This document shows, piece after piece, positions 55,119-63,949 of a stretch of DNA of 64,000 nt. The translations under genes were made by a program, and so were the position numbers. The stretch is from Solirubrobacter deserti (GTDB lineage Bacteria; Actinomycetota; Thermoleophilia; Solirubrobacterales; Solirubrobacteraceae). Position 1 is the stretch's first letter, and every line of letters begins with the position of its first letter. Where the stretch lies: assembly GCF_027587175.1 (NCBI RefSeq), contig NZ_JAPCID010000011.1:1-64000 (forward strand). Direction: 5' to 3'. The notes beneath the pieces were generated by a model that saw only the letters and a list, made by a program, of their open reading frames with translations, was not told the DNA's origin and made no database searches.

Positions 55119-57611
55119 GTGGACGCGCGGATGTCAGTGGCACCGTACGAGTTCGCGGCGGCCGCGCGGCTCGCCGCCGAGCTCAGCTGCTCGCACGTGC
55201 TGGCGCAGGTGCTGGTGCGGCGCGGACTGGGCGAGCCGGAGGCGGCGCGGACGTTCCTGGCCGCGGGCGTCCGGCACGGGCTGGAGGAGTGGCCTGGGTT
55301 GATGGAGGTCGCCGAGCGGATCCTCGGCCACGTCCGGCGCGGCGCACGGATCACCGTGCACGGCGACTACGACGTGGACGGCGTGTGCTCGACGGCGATC
55401 CTCGTACGCGCGCTGCGAACGCTCGGCGCCGACGTGGACTGGTACCTGCCGTCGCGGATCGACGACGGCTACGGGCTCGCGCTGGCGACCGTCGAGAAGC
55501 TCGCCGCGCGCGGGACGAACCTGCTCATCACGGTCGACTGTGCGGTCACCGCGGTGGACGAGGTCGCGGCGGCGCAGGCGCTCGGCCTGGAGGTCATCGT
55601 CACCGACCACCACTCGCCGCGCGCGGACGGCCGCCTCCCGGAAGCGCCGATCGTGCACCCGCGTGTGAACGGCTACCCGTGCCCGGAGCTGTGCGCGGCG
55701 GGCGTCGCGCACAAGCTGGCGATGGCGCTGCTGGCGGCCAACGGGATGGACCCGAACTGGGCCGAGGAGGACCTGGATCTGGTCGCGCTGGCGACGGTCG
55801 CGGACGTCGTGCCGCTGCAGGGCGAGAACCGCCGGCTCGTGCGCGAGGGCCTGAAGGCGCTCGCGGCCACGCGCAAGGTCGGCCTGCGCGCGCTGATGGA
55901 CGTCGCCCGCGTGGACCCGAGCGGGCTCGACGAGAGCGCGATCGGCTTCCGGCTCGGCCCGCGCCTGAACGCCTCCGGCCGCCTGTACCGCGCGGACGCC
56001 GGACTCGAGCTGCTGCTCACGGAGGACCGTGAGCGCGCCCGCGCCGTCGCCGCCGAGCTGGACGCGGTCAACACGGAGCGCCGCGACGTCGAGACCCGCA
56101 TCCGCTTCGAGGCCGAGGCGCTGGTCGCCGAGCATCCGGAGGGCAACGCGCTCGTGCTCGCGGCCGAGGGCTGGCACCCGGGCGTGATCGGGATCGTCGC
56201 GTCGCGGATCGCCGAGCGCCACCACCGTCCCGCGGTCTTGATCGCCCTCGAAGGCGAGGAGGGCTCGGGCTCGGGCCGCTCGATCCCCCGCTTCGACCTG
56301 CTCGGCGGGCTCAACGCCAGCGCGCAGCACCTGCTGCGCCACGGCGGTCACAAGGCCGCGGCCGGCCTGACGATCGCCGCCGACCAGGTGGACGCGTTCC
56401 GCGCGGCGTTCCTCGCGCACGCCAACGAGGTGCTCAGCGAGGAGGACCTGCGCCCCGAGGTCCGCGTGGACGCCGTCGCCCAGGGCGACGCGCTGACGAT
56501 GGACCTCGCCGAGGAGCTCCAGCAGCTCGCCCCGTTCGGCGCCGGCAACCCGCCTATCACGCTGCTCGTCCCGTCCGCGCACCTGATCAACCCGGAGCCG
56601 ATGAGCGAGGGCCGCCACGTGCGCTTCACGCTCAGCGCGGGCGGCGCGAAGTCCCGCTGCGTCGCGTTCGGCAACGGCGGCACGCTCCCGGTCGAGCCCG
56701 ACGAGCCCGCCGACGCCGCCGTCCGGCTCGAGATCGACCGCTGGAACGGCGCGGTCTCGCCGAAGCTCGTGCTCCGCCGCGCCCAGCGGTGCAGCGCCGC
56801 CCCGATCGAGCTGGTCGGCGAGTCCGCGTTCGCGCCGGGCCTGCTGCGCGAGTTCGACCGCGACCTCGCCGCATGGGACGAATCCGGCGGGGGCGCCGCC
56901 GCGCGCCTCGCCGCGCCCGCCCACGCCGGGCACGCCGCGCCTGCCCACGGCCACGCCGCCCACGGCCTCGCCGCGCCCAACCGCCTCACTCGCGACCTGC
57001 GCGGCTCCGGCATCGCCGGCCTCCTCGGCGATCTCGTCGCGTCAGGCGAGCCGGTTCTCGCGGTGACCGCGCACGCACCACACAGAGCGCGGGTGCTCGC
57101 CGAGCGCGTCGGCGGATTCGCGCTGACCTCATGGGCGGCGCTCGAGGACGCTCCCGAGCTGGCGGACCGGTACGTCCACCTGGTGGCGGTGGACCCGCCG
57201 ACTCGACATGCGGTCCTGCGGGGTGAGGGATGGACCCACCTGGCGTGGGGTACCTCTGAACTAGACTTTGCTCTACGAATACACGAATGGGACTTCGCCC
57301 TCCGCGACCCGCTGACCGCCGTCTTCCGCGCCCTGCGCGAGTGCCGGGGGTGCAGCGGTGAGGCGGCCGAGCAATTGCTTCGGGGCGAGGGGCCGCAACC
57401 GAGGTCCGCGGCGCTCGCGGGCCGCGTGGTGCGGGTCCTCTCCGAGCTGGGGCTCGTCAGCTTCGATCGGGAAGGGCCGGGCCTCCAGGTGGCGGAGAAC
57501 CCGCAGCGCACCGCGCTCGAGAACTCAGCCGCATATGTGGCCTACCAGCGACGGCTTGAGGACGGCAGACGATTTCTGACCAGCGCGAACATGAGGCGAC
57601 AAGCGGCCTGA
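55119..57611 (+). CDS. recJ: Single-stranded-DNA-specific exonuclease RecJ
   Basis: An 830-residue DHH-family nuclease: HGDYDVDGVCSTAIL, VDCAVTAVDE, VTDHHSPRADG (the DHH motif), then FRLGPRLNASGRL and the DHHA1 motif RSIPRFDLLGGLNASAQHLLRHGGHKAAAGLTI, followed by the OB domain. The last ~200 residues (after about 620) include a His/Ala-rich linker and a helicase-like remnant domain as in long RecJ proteins. It degrades ssDNA 5' to 3' in recombination and mismatch repair. GTG 55119 is used; ATG 55131 is an alternative. The rel gene follows at once. Confidence 0.92.
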   Translation: MDARMSVAPYEFAAAARLAAELSCSHVLAQVLVRRGLGEPEAARTFLAAGVRHGLEEWPGLMEVAERILGHVRRGARITVHGDYDVDGVCSTAILVRALRTLGADVDWYLPSRIDDGYGLALATVEKLAARGTNLLITVDCAVTAVDEVAAAQALGLEVIVTDHHSPRADGRLPEAPIVHPRVNGYPCPELCAAGVAHKLAMALLAANGMDPNWAEEDLDLVALATVADVVPLQGENRRLVREGLKALAATRKVGLRALMDVARVDPSGLDESAIGFRLGPRLNASGRLYRADAGLELLLTEDRERARAVAAELDAVNTERRDVETRIRFEAEALVAEHPEGNALVLAAEGWHPGVIGIVASRIAERHHRPAVLIALEGEEGSGSGRSIPRFDLLGGLNASAQHLLRHGGHKAAAGLTIAADQVDAFRAAFLAHANEVLSEEDLRPEVRVDAVAQGDALTMDLAEELQQLAPFGAGNPPITLLVPSAHLINPEPMSEGRHVRFTLSAGGAKSRCVAFGNGGTLPVEPDEPADAAVRLEIDRWNGAVSPKLVLRRAQRCSAAPIELVGESAFAPGLLREFDRDLAAWDESGGGAAARLAAPAHAGHAAPAHGHAAHGLAAPNRLTRDLRGSGIAGLLGDLVASGEPVLAVTAHAPHRARVLAERVGGFALTSWAALEDAPELADRYVHLVAVDPPTRHAVLRGEGWTHLAWGTSELDFALRIHEWDFALRDPLTAVFRALRECRGCSGEAAEQLLRGEGPQPRSAALAGRVVRVLSELGLVSFDREGPGLQVAENPQRTALENSAAYVAYQRRLEDGRRFLTSANMRRQAA

Positions 57612-57643
57612 TCGAGGAGGAGTCGATCGACGGCCACAGCCCC

Positions 57644-59971
57644 GTGACCGGCAACGGTGACGGGTCCGTCATCGCGATCGCGCAGCACAAGCCGGTCGAC
57701 CTCGCGGGTTGTGAGGACGACGGCGCCTTCGACATCCCGGACGACCTGACGCCGCTCGAGCACGAGCTGCTGCAGGACCTGTTCGCGATCGTCTCCGAGC
57801 ACGCGGACGAGGTCGCGCGGCCCGTGGACCGCCAGAAGGTCCTGCAGGCCTTCCTGTTCGCGTGCGAGCACCACGCCGATCAGCGCCGCCAGTCGGGCGA
57901 GGACTTCATCACGCACCCGGTCGGTGTCGCGCGCATCTGCGCCGGCATGCGGCTGGACACCGAGACGCTGTGCGCCGCGCTCCTGCACGACACGGTGGAG
58001 GACACGACAGCGAGCCTGGACGAGGTGCGCGAGGGCTTCGGCGACGAGGTCGCGGGCCTCGTGGACGGCGTCACCAAGCTCACCGGCATCACGTTCCAGT
58101 CGCGCGACGAGGCGCAGGCCGAGAACTACCGCAAGATGATGGTCGCGATGGCCACGGACATCCGGGTCATCCTGATCAAGCTCGCCGACCGCCTGCACAA
58201 CATGCGCACGCTCGGCGCGATGCCCAAGCAGAAGCAGATCGAGAAGGCCAAAGAGACCCTCGAGATCTACGCGCCGCTCGCGCACCGCCTGGGTATCCAC
58301 GCGATCAAGTGGGAGCTCGAGGACCTCGCGTTCGCGACGCTGCACCCGCGCAAGTACCAGGAGATCAAGGGCCTGGTCAACCAACAGCGCGAGGAGCGCG
58401 AGCGCTACGTGGCCAAGGCGGGCGGCTACCTGGCGAAGGAGCTCGAGGCGCTCGGCATCCGCTCGGAGATCTCCGGCCGCGCCAAGCACTTCTACTCGAT
58501 CTACTCGAAGATGACCCGCAAGGGCCGCGAGTTCAACGAGATCTACGACCTCACGGCGATGCGCGTGATCGTCGACTCCGTCAAGGACTGCTACGGCGCC
58601 GTCGGCGTCATCCATTCCCTGTGGAAGCCCCTTCCGGGCCGCTTCAAGGACATGGTGGCGATGCCGAAGTTCAACATGTACCAGGCGCTCCACACGACGG
58701 TGATCGGGCCTGAGGGGCGCCCGCTGGAGATCCAGATCCGCACCAGCGACATGCACGAGACGGCCGAGTACGGCGTCGCCGCGCACTGGCGCTACAAGGA
58801 GGGCACCAAGGGCGCCGTCGACGCGACCAGCGCCCGCCTGCAGTGGCTCAAGGGCCTGCTGGACTGGCAGGGCGATCCCGACGACCCGACCGAGTTCACC
58901 GACCAGCTGCGCGGCGAGCTGATCGAGGACGAGGTCTTCGTCTTCACGCCCAAGGGCGAGGTCAAGTCGCTCGCGATCGGCGCCACGCCGCTGGACTTCG
59001 CGTACGAGATCCACACGGACGTCGGCCACCGCTGCGTCGGCGCGCGCGTGAACGGCAAGATCGTCCCGCTCCACTACGAGCTGCAGAGCGGCGACATCGT
59101 CGAGATCCTCACGTCCAAGCGCGAGCGCGGCCCGTCGCGCGACTGGCTCGCGCTGGTCAAGACGACCCGCGCCCGCAACAAGATCAAGGCCTGGTTCAAG
59201 GCCGAGAGCCGCGACGACTCCGAGCACACCGGCCGCGAGCTGCTGCAGGAGCACCTCAACAAGGCCGGCCTGCCCGCGCAGAAGCTGACGGGCTCGCCCC
59301 TGCTGGCCGACGTCATCCGCGAGCTCGGCTTCAAGAAGGCCGACGACTTCTACATCGCGCTCGGCGGCGCGAAGATCTCGCCCAAGGTCGTCGTCAACAA
59401 GGTCCTGCAGCGCCTCAAGCAGGGCGAGGCCGGCGTCGAGGAGCCCAAGCCGGGCGAGGACCTGCTGCTCGAGCGCCGCAAGGCGCCCGCGCTGCGCCGC
59501 CCGGACGGCAACGCGGCCAAGTTCGGCATCCGCGTCGAGGGCGTCAGCGACGTCCCGCTGCGGCTGGCCAAGTGCTGTCGACCCGTCAGCGGCGACCCGA
59601 TCGTCGGTTACGTGTCGCTCGGCCGCGGCATCACGATCCACCGCGACGACTGCCCGAACGTCGAGCAGCTGCGCAAGGACCCGGAGCGCTTCGTCCCGGT
59701 CTCCTGGGACGGCGACAACGAGACGGGCTTCAAGGTCGAGATCCAGGTCGACGCCTGGGACCGCCACCGCCTGCTCGAGGACCTGAGCCGCACGTTCGCC
59801 GAGGCCGGCATCAACATCGTCGAGGCGCGCTGTCTCGTCCAGCACCCGATGACGCGCAACCGCTTCGTGATCGAGGTGGGGGACACGCAGGCGCTGAAGG
59901 CCGCGATCAACCGCCTACGCGCCATCGACAGCGTGTTCGACGCGTACAGGGTCATCCCCGCCGGCGGCTGA
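57644..59971 (+). CDS. rel: Bifunctional (p)ppGpp synthetase/hydrolase
   Basis: A 775-residue Rsh protein. The HD hydrolase domain has GEDFITHPVGVARI and LLHDTVEDT, intact. The synthetase domain has SGRAKHFYSIYSKM and PGRFKDMVAMPKFNMYQALHTTVIG; the RFKD (RxKD) form is typical of bifunctional enzymes. TGS (VFVFTPKGEVKSLAIGATPLDFAY), a zinc-finger/RIS region (LAKCCRPVSGDPIVGYVSLGRGITIHRDDC) and ACT domains follow. It makes and degrades the stringent-response alarmone. GTG 57644 is chosen; a CTG overlapping the recJ stop is less likely. Order recJ-rel suggests one transcript. Confidence 0.95.
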   Translation: MTGNGDGSVIAIAQHKPVDLAGCEDDGAFDIPDDLTPLEHELLQDLFAIVSEHADEVARPVDRQKVLQAFLFACEHHADQRRQSGEDFITHPVGVARICAGMRLDTETLCAALLHDTVEDTTASLDEVREGFGDEVAGLVDGVTKLTGITFQSRDEAQAENYRKMMVAMATDIRVILIKLADRLHNMRTLGAMPKQKQIEKAKETLEIYAPLAHRLGIHAIKWELEDLAFATLHPRKYQEIKGLVNQQREERERYVAKAGGYLAKELEALGIRSEISGRAKHFYSIYSKMTRKGREFNEIYDLTAMRVIVDSVKDCYGAVGVIHSLWKPLPGRFKDMVAMPKFNMYQALHTTVIGPEGRPLEIQIRTSDMHETAEYGVAAHWRYKEGTKGAVDATSARLQWLKGLLDWQGDPDDPTEFTDQLRGELIEDEVFVFTPKGEVKSLAIGATPLDFAYEIHTDVGHRCVGARVNGKIVPLHYELQSGDIVEILTSKRERGPSRDWLALVKTTRARNKIKAWFKAESRDDSEHTGRELLQEHLNKAGLPAQKLTGSPLLADVIRELGFKKADDFYIALGGAKISPKVVVNKVLQRLKQGEAGVEEPKPGEDLLLERRKAPALRRPDGNAAKFGIRVEGVSDVPLRLAKCCRPVSGDPIVGYVSLGRGITIHRDDCPNVEQLRKDPERFVPVSWDGDNETGFKVEIQVDAWDRHRLLEDLSRTFAEAGINIVEARCLVQHPMTRNRFVIEVGDTQALKAAINRLRAIDSVFDAYRVIPAGG

Positions 59972-60041
59972 CGCCGCCATCCGGTATGACCACCGCCGGC
60001 CCCTAGGCTGACCCGCCGGCCGCCGGCGGCTGACGCCGCCA
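59960..60041. repeat. Duplicated 20-nt hairpin at and after the rel stop codon
   Basis: GCCGGCGGCTGACGCCGCCA occurs at 59960-59979, where its TGA is the rel stop codon, and again at 60022-60041. Each copy contains the stem-loop GGCGGC-TGAC-GCCGCC. The pair could form a tandem terminator. The segment 59972-60120 holds no gene. Confidence 0.65.
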
Positions 60042-60120
60042 CGTCATTGCCGCGCGGCGATGCGTCAGAACCCCGGCCGCTCCGATTGGACGCGCGGAGC
60101 CTGGGGCAGGACGAAGGGCG

Positions 60121-60717
60121 ATGAACCTGAGCAGCCTGTTCCCGCCCACGATCCTCGCACGGTTGCTGGACGACCTCGGGGCGGTCGCCGACGCTGCCCG
60201 CCGCCTCCCCGAGCTCGAGAAGAGCGTGCTGCTGCGCGTCGACACCATGGCGACCGAGCTCGTCGCGGTGCGTGAGGAGATCACGGCGGTCCGCAAGGGC
60301 ATGGACGCGCTGCGCGAAGAGGTCGCGCCGATCAAGGAGATCTCCAACGTGCGGGCGGGCGTCGAGACGCTCGGCGGCAAGCTGGACGCGTTGCGCGGCG
60401 ACGTCCGGCCGATTCAGGAGCTCTCGGCGGTGCGCGAAGGCGTGGAGGCGCTCAATGAGCGCATAGCGCCGATCAAGGAGATCTCATCCGTGCGGGAGGG
60501 CGTGGAGGCGCTCAATGAGCGCATCATCCCGATCCAGGAGATCCGGGAGGTCCGCAAGGGCATCGAGCCGCTCGACGAGGACATGCGCGCCGTGCGCGAC
60601 TCCGTCGACGAGCTCGAGCCGCTGATGCGCGACGTGATTGCCCGCCTGGACGCGCTGCGCGAGGATCTCGGGCCGCTCGGCGAGCTGGCCGACAAGATCC
60701 CGGGCATCGGGCGCTAG
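60121..60717 (+). CDS. Coiled-coil protein with 20-residue repeats
   Basis: A 198-residue soluble protein. After an N-terminal helix (LFPPTILARLLDDLGAVADAARRLP), it consists of repeats of the 20-residue unit VREGVEALNERIAPIKEISS: near-perfect in two adjacent copies (60430-60489 and 60490-60549) and degenerate on both sides. The Pro in each unit (API, IPI, RPI) would kink the helix at regular steps. It ends DKIPGIGR. No membrane segment. It resembles no named family; a rod-like or oligomeric structural protein is likely. Confidence 0.78.
   Translation: MNLSSLFPPTILARLLDDLGAVADAARRLPELEKSVLLRVDTMATELVAVREEITAVRKGMDALREEVAPIKEISNVRAGVETLGGKLDALRGDVRPIQELSAVREGVEALNERIAPIKEISSVREGVEALNERIIPIQEIREVRKGIEPLDEDMRAVRDSVDELEPLMRDVIARLDALREDLGPLGELADKIPGIGR
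60430..60549 (+). repeat. Two adjacent 60-bp tandem repeats in coding sequence
   Basis: The two 60-nt units share GGCGTGGAGGCGCTCAATGA and adjacent sequence and differ mainly near their ends. They encode the two most similar 20-residue repeats of the coiled-coil protein, so the duplication is recent. Confidence 0.8.
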
Positions 60718-60830
60718 CGGCAGAGCAGCGACGCGCGGACGAGCTCGCGCTGACGATCGTGCGCGGTGCGCTTGGCCAGCGCGGCGGCGACCAGCTGCGG
60801 GAGCTTCGGCTGAGGCTGGGGGGAGGTCAT
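60714..60830 (-). CDS. Possible small basic protein (38 aa)
   Basis: ATG at 60830 opens a 38-codon frame, MTSPQPQPKLPQLVAAALAKR at its start, ending at TAG 60714-60716, which overlaps the convergent coiled-coil gene by 4 bp. The product is basic and helical after a Pro-rich start. GC-rich chance frames of this length are common, so it is offered with low confidence. The remaining 60831-60933 holds GC-rich inverted repeats (GGCCTACCTGGCC) but no gene. Confidence 0.3.
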   Translation of the reverse strand: MTSPQPQPKLPQLVAAALAKRTAHDRQRELVRASLLCR

Positions 60831-60933
60831 GTCCCGAATGGTCTCGCGACCCGCACCGAACACCTATGGGCCTACCTGGCCAAAGGGTGGGGGGCTGGCC
60901 GCACGTACGAGCGTCCGGCCAGCCTCCACATCC

Positions 60934-61644
60934 TCACCGCACGGTGATCGTGGTGCGCTTGAGCGGCGAGCGGTTGCCGGCGATGTCGGTCGCGCGCAGC
61001 TCGACGCGGTAGCGGCCGGGCCGGGCGCCGCGGACGGTGACGCTGCGCGTCCCGGTGCCCTCGACCGTGGCGGTCTTGATCGTCCGGCCCCCGCGCGTCA
61101 GGCGGACCTGGACCGTGGATTCCTCGTCGACGCGGAAGCGGACCCGGACGGCGTGCCCGGACGCGCGGCGCACCGAGACGGACGTCAGGCGCGGCTTGGC
61201 CTTGTCCTCGTCGACCTTCTCGAGCGTGACCGGGGACGCGTCCTGGTTCTCGAACGGCTGCTGGTTCGGCGGCAGCAGCGCGGGCGGCGTCACCGCGGTG
61301 CCGACGTACACCGTCCCGACCATCGAGGACGAGTGCACCGTGCAGACGTACCGGTAGACGCCGGGCGTGGCGAACGTGAACGACGCGTCCGGCGCCGGCA
61401 CACCCAGCGGGGAGTTGAACGAGGCCCACGCCGGGTCGGCGGGCTCGGAGCCGTTGCCGGCGACGTGGTGCGCCTGCTGGGTTCCGGGGAACGTCCAAGT
61501 CACCGTCTCGCCCGGCTGGATGCTGACGGCCTCCTTGTCCCACTTGAGCCCCACGTCGAGCCCGGTGACGACCTGGTTCTCCGCCCACGCCGGGGAGGCG
61601 AGCGCACCGAACGCGAGCACCGCACCGGCCAGCGCGCGCTTCAT
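60934..61644 (-). CDS. Secreted cupredoxin-domain protein with Ig-like C-terminus
   Basis: A 236-residue protein with a Sec signal peptide (MKRALAGAVLAFGALASPAWA). The cupredoxin domain (about 25-125) has the copper ligands His in QAHHVAG and Cys-His-Met in YVCTVHSSSMVGTVYV. After a linker comes a beta domain (about 155-236: RVRFRVDEESTVQVRLTRGGRTI, GRYRVELRATDIAGNRSP) of the bacterial Ig-like kind. It probably carries electrons or copper for the oxidase encoded just upstream, whose stop its ATG overlaps (ATGA). Confidence 0.87.
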   Translation of the reverse strand: MKRALAGAVLAFGALASPAWAENQVVTGLDVGLKWDKEAVSIQPGETVTWTFPGTQQAHHVAGNGSEPADPAWASFNSPLGVPAPDASFTFATPGVYRYVCTVHSSSMVGTVYVGTAVTPPALLPPNQQPFENQDASPVTLEKVDEDKAKPRLTSVSVRRASGHAVRVRFRVDEESTVQVRLTRGGRTIKTATVEGTGTRSVTVRGARPGRYRVELRATDIAGNRSPLKRTTITVR

Positions 61645-63146
61645 CGCTCCACCTCCAGCTGCAGCATCATCGCCTTGTCGCCGTGCTCGAGCGCGTGGCA
61701 ATGGAACACGTAGCGCCCCGTGTAGGGCACGAACCACGGCTGGACGGTCACGGTCTCGCCCGCCAGCACGCCCACGGTGTCCTTCCAGCTGCGATCGGCC
61801 GGATGGATGACGCCGCTGGAGCGCTCGACGATCCGGAACAGCATCCCGTGAAGGTGCATGGGGTGGATGCGGTTGGACGGGTTGTGCCACTGCCACAACT
61901 CGCTGGTGCCCAGGCGCGGACGCACGTCGATCCGCTCGGGGTCATAGCCGCGGTCCGCGATCCGCCACTGCACCCCGGAGGCGGTCGCCAGCGACAGGTC
62001 CCAGCGCCGGCTCGCGTTCGGCGCGGGCAGCTTCTCGATCGTGCGCATCCGGCCGCGGGGGACCTTGAACTCCTCGGCTCCGCCGCCCCGCTCGACGTCG
62101 AAGCGCAGCACGTTGCGCGTGCCCGCGGACTCACCGTCGATGTTCTGGAGCACGATCTCCGAGCCGGGTCGGAAGCCGCGGAAGTCGACGAGCAGCTCGA
62201 TCCGCTCGGCCGGGTGGATCAGCACCGTGGACCGCAGCACCGGCTGCTCCAGCAGCCCGCCGTCCGACGCGACCTGCAGCAGCGTACGGCCGTTGCCGAG
62301 CTTGAGCGTGTAGGAGCGCGCGTTGGACGCGTTCAGCAGCCGCAGCCGGTAGAGCCGGCGCTTGACCGCCATCCGCGGCGACACCGCGCCGTTGACGAGG
62401 ATCGTGTCCCCGCGGAACCCGAGGTCCACGTTCTCGGAGTAGCGGAAGGACCCGTCCTTGTTGAACGCGTGATCGGCGATCGTGAGCGGGATGTCGAATT
62501 CGGGGTCCGTCGGCAGCCCGAGCTCCTCCTCACGGTCGTCCGACAGCAGATAGGAGCCGACCAGGCCGTAGTAGAGCGTGTGCGCAGTCCGCCCGTGCGC
62601 GTGATCGTGGTACCAGAGGTAGGCCGCGTCCTGGTCGTTCGGATACGTGTAGTCGAAGCTCTTGCCCGGAAGGATCACGTCCATCGGGTGTCCGTCGTGC
62701 GCGGACGGTACGTACCCGCCGTGCAGGTGCACGTTGGAGTCGAACGACAGCTTGTTCGTCTGACGCACGATCGTCGGGCGGCCCTTGCGCGCGCGGATCG
62801 TCGGCCCCGGATAGATGCCCTCGTAGCCGTAGATCGGCGTCTCGAACCCCGGCAGGATCTCGGTGAGGCCCTCCTGGATGTCCATCGCGTAGACGTCGAC
62901 GCCCTGGCGCGTCGAGACCGGCGAAAGCGTGGGCGGGATCGGCAGATCGCGGCTGAACGGCGTGAACGGCGTCGCCGCCTTGAAGCGGCGCCCGGCCGAC
63001 GTCGGCGCCGTGGACCGGGTGATCTCAGCGCCCTTGAGCGAGCTCTGCGCGGCGAACGTGCAGACGAGCGCGAGCGAGCTGAACCCGTTGCGCATGAAGT
63101 CACGCCGGTTGGAGCCGGCGCCGAAGGGCGGCTGCTGCGGCGTCAT
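61641..63146 (-). CDS. Multicopper oxidase, Tat-exported
   Basis: A 501-residue CotA/bilirubin-oxidase-like enzyme. SNRRDFMRNGFSSLALVC is a Tat signal. All four copper motifs are present: VHLHGG, WYHDHAHG, HPMHLHG and HCHALEHGDKAMM, giving type 1, 2 and 3 sites with a Met axial ligand. It oxidises phenols, metal ions (Cu+, Mn2+, Fe2+) or similar and reduces O2 to water. It is flanked by two cupredoxin genes, with ATGA overlaps on both sides. Confidence 0.93.
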   Translation of the reverse strand: MTPQQPPFGAGSNRRDFMRNGFSSLALVCTFAAQSSLKGAEITRSTAPTSAGRRFKAATPFTPFSRDLPIPPTLSPVSTRQGVDVYAMDIQEGLTEILPGFETPIYGYEGIYPGPTIRARKGRPTIVRQTNKLSFDSNVHLHGGYVPSAHDGHPMDVILPGKSFDYTYPNDQDAAYLWYHDHAHGRTAHTLYYGLVGSYLLSDDREEELGLPTDPEFDIPLTIADHAFNKDGSFRYSENVDLGFRGDTILVNGAVSPRMAVKRRLYRLRLLNASNARSYTLKLGNGRTLLQVASDGGLLEQPVLRSTVLIHPAERIELLVDFRGFRPGSEIVLQNIDGESAGTRNVLRFDVERGGGAEEFKVPRGRMRTIEKLPAPNASRRWDLSLATASGVQWRIADRGYDPERIDVRPRLGTSELWQWHNPSNRIHPMHLHGMLFRIVERSSGVIHPADRSWKDTVGVLAGETVTVQPWFVPYTGRYVFHCHALEHGDKAMMLQLEVER

Positions 63147-63949
63147 CAGCGCTTCACCTTCACCGACTTGCGCTGGACGGCGGCTTGGTTGCCGCGTGCG
63201 TCACGCGCCTGGAGCTCGAAGCGGTAGCTCCCGCCGGTGAGCCCGCGGACCGTGAGCGAGCGCGCGCCGGACCGCGCGGACAGGCGGATGGTCTTCACGC
63301 TCGACTTCCCCTTCTTGACGCGGACGGTCACGTTCGCCGTCTCCGACAGCGAGAACGACACTTTCGCTCCGCGCTTGACGGCCTTGAGCTTGATCCGGCT
63401 GATGACGGGCGCGACGGTGTCGCCACGTGCCGCCCCGACCGGCGCCGGCGTCGTGCGATCCATCCCCGGCGTCGGGGTGGGCGTCACCGTCGGTCGCACG
63501 GTCGGCGCCGGCGTGGGCGTGCCGGTGGGCGTCCCCGACGGGGTCGGCGTCGCCTCCACCGGGTCGCCCGTGACCGTCACGGTCCCGAACATCGTGCTGG
63601 CGTGGGCGTCGCAGATGAAGCGGTAGGAACCGGGCTGCGTGAACGTGAACTCGAGCTCGCCGTCATTGCCGAAGCCCGAGTTGGCCTTCAGCCAGTTCGG
63701 GTCCGTCTCCGGTCCCGACTCGCCGCGGACGTTGTGCTGCTGTCCGGCCCGCTCCCAGCGCCACGTCACGGTGTCGCCGGTATTGATGCTGACATTCGGC
63801 TTGTCCCACGCCGTCTCTCCCGCGATGCCGATGAGCTCGTCCGCCGCGCGCTCCTCGGCCGCCCCCGCCACACCGACGGACCCGACGAGCGCTCCGGTCA
63901 GCACGACCCCGATCGCGGCGTGTACGACTCGCCGCTTCCCCTGCGCCAT
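63146..63949 (-). CDS. Secreted cupredoxin-domain protein with PT-rich linker
   Basis: A 267-residue protein with a signal peptide (KRRVVHAAIGVVLTGALVG, cleavage near GVAGAA). The cupredoxin domain (about 35-125) has His in GQQHNVRGE and Cys-His-Met in FICDAHASTMFGTVTV. Then follow a TPTPSGTPTGTPTPAPTV linker and an Ig-like beta domain (about 185-267: KVSFSLSETANVTVRVKKGK, GSYRFELQARDARGNQA), like that of the last gene of this operon. The ATG has a strong SD (GGAGGAG, 3 nt before the ATG). It is the first gene of the copper operon. Confidence 0.87.
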   Translation of the reverse strand: MAQGKRRVVHAAIGVVLTGALVGSVGVAGAAEERAADELIGIAGETAWDKPNVSINTGDTVTWRWERAGQQHNVRGESGPETDPNWLKANSGFGNDGELEFTFTQPGSYRFICDAHASTMFGTVTVTGDPVEATPTPSGTPTGTPTPAPTVRPTVTPTPTPGMDRTTPAPVGAARGDTVAPVISRIKLKAVKRGAKVSFSLSETANVTVRVKKGKSSVKTIRLSARSGARSLTVRGLTGGSYRFELQARDARGNQAAVQRKSVKVKR

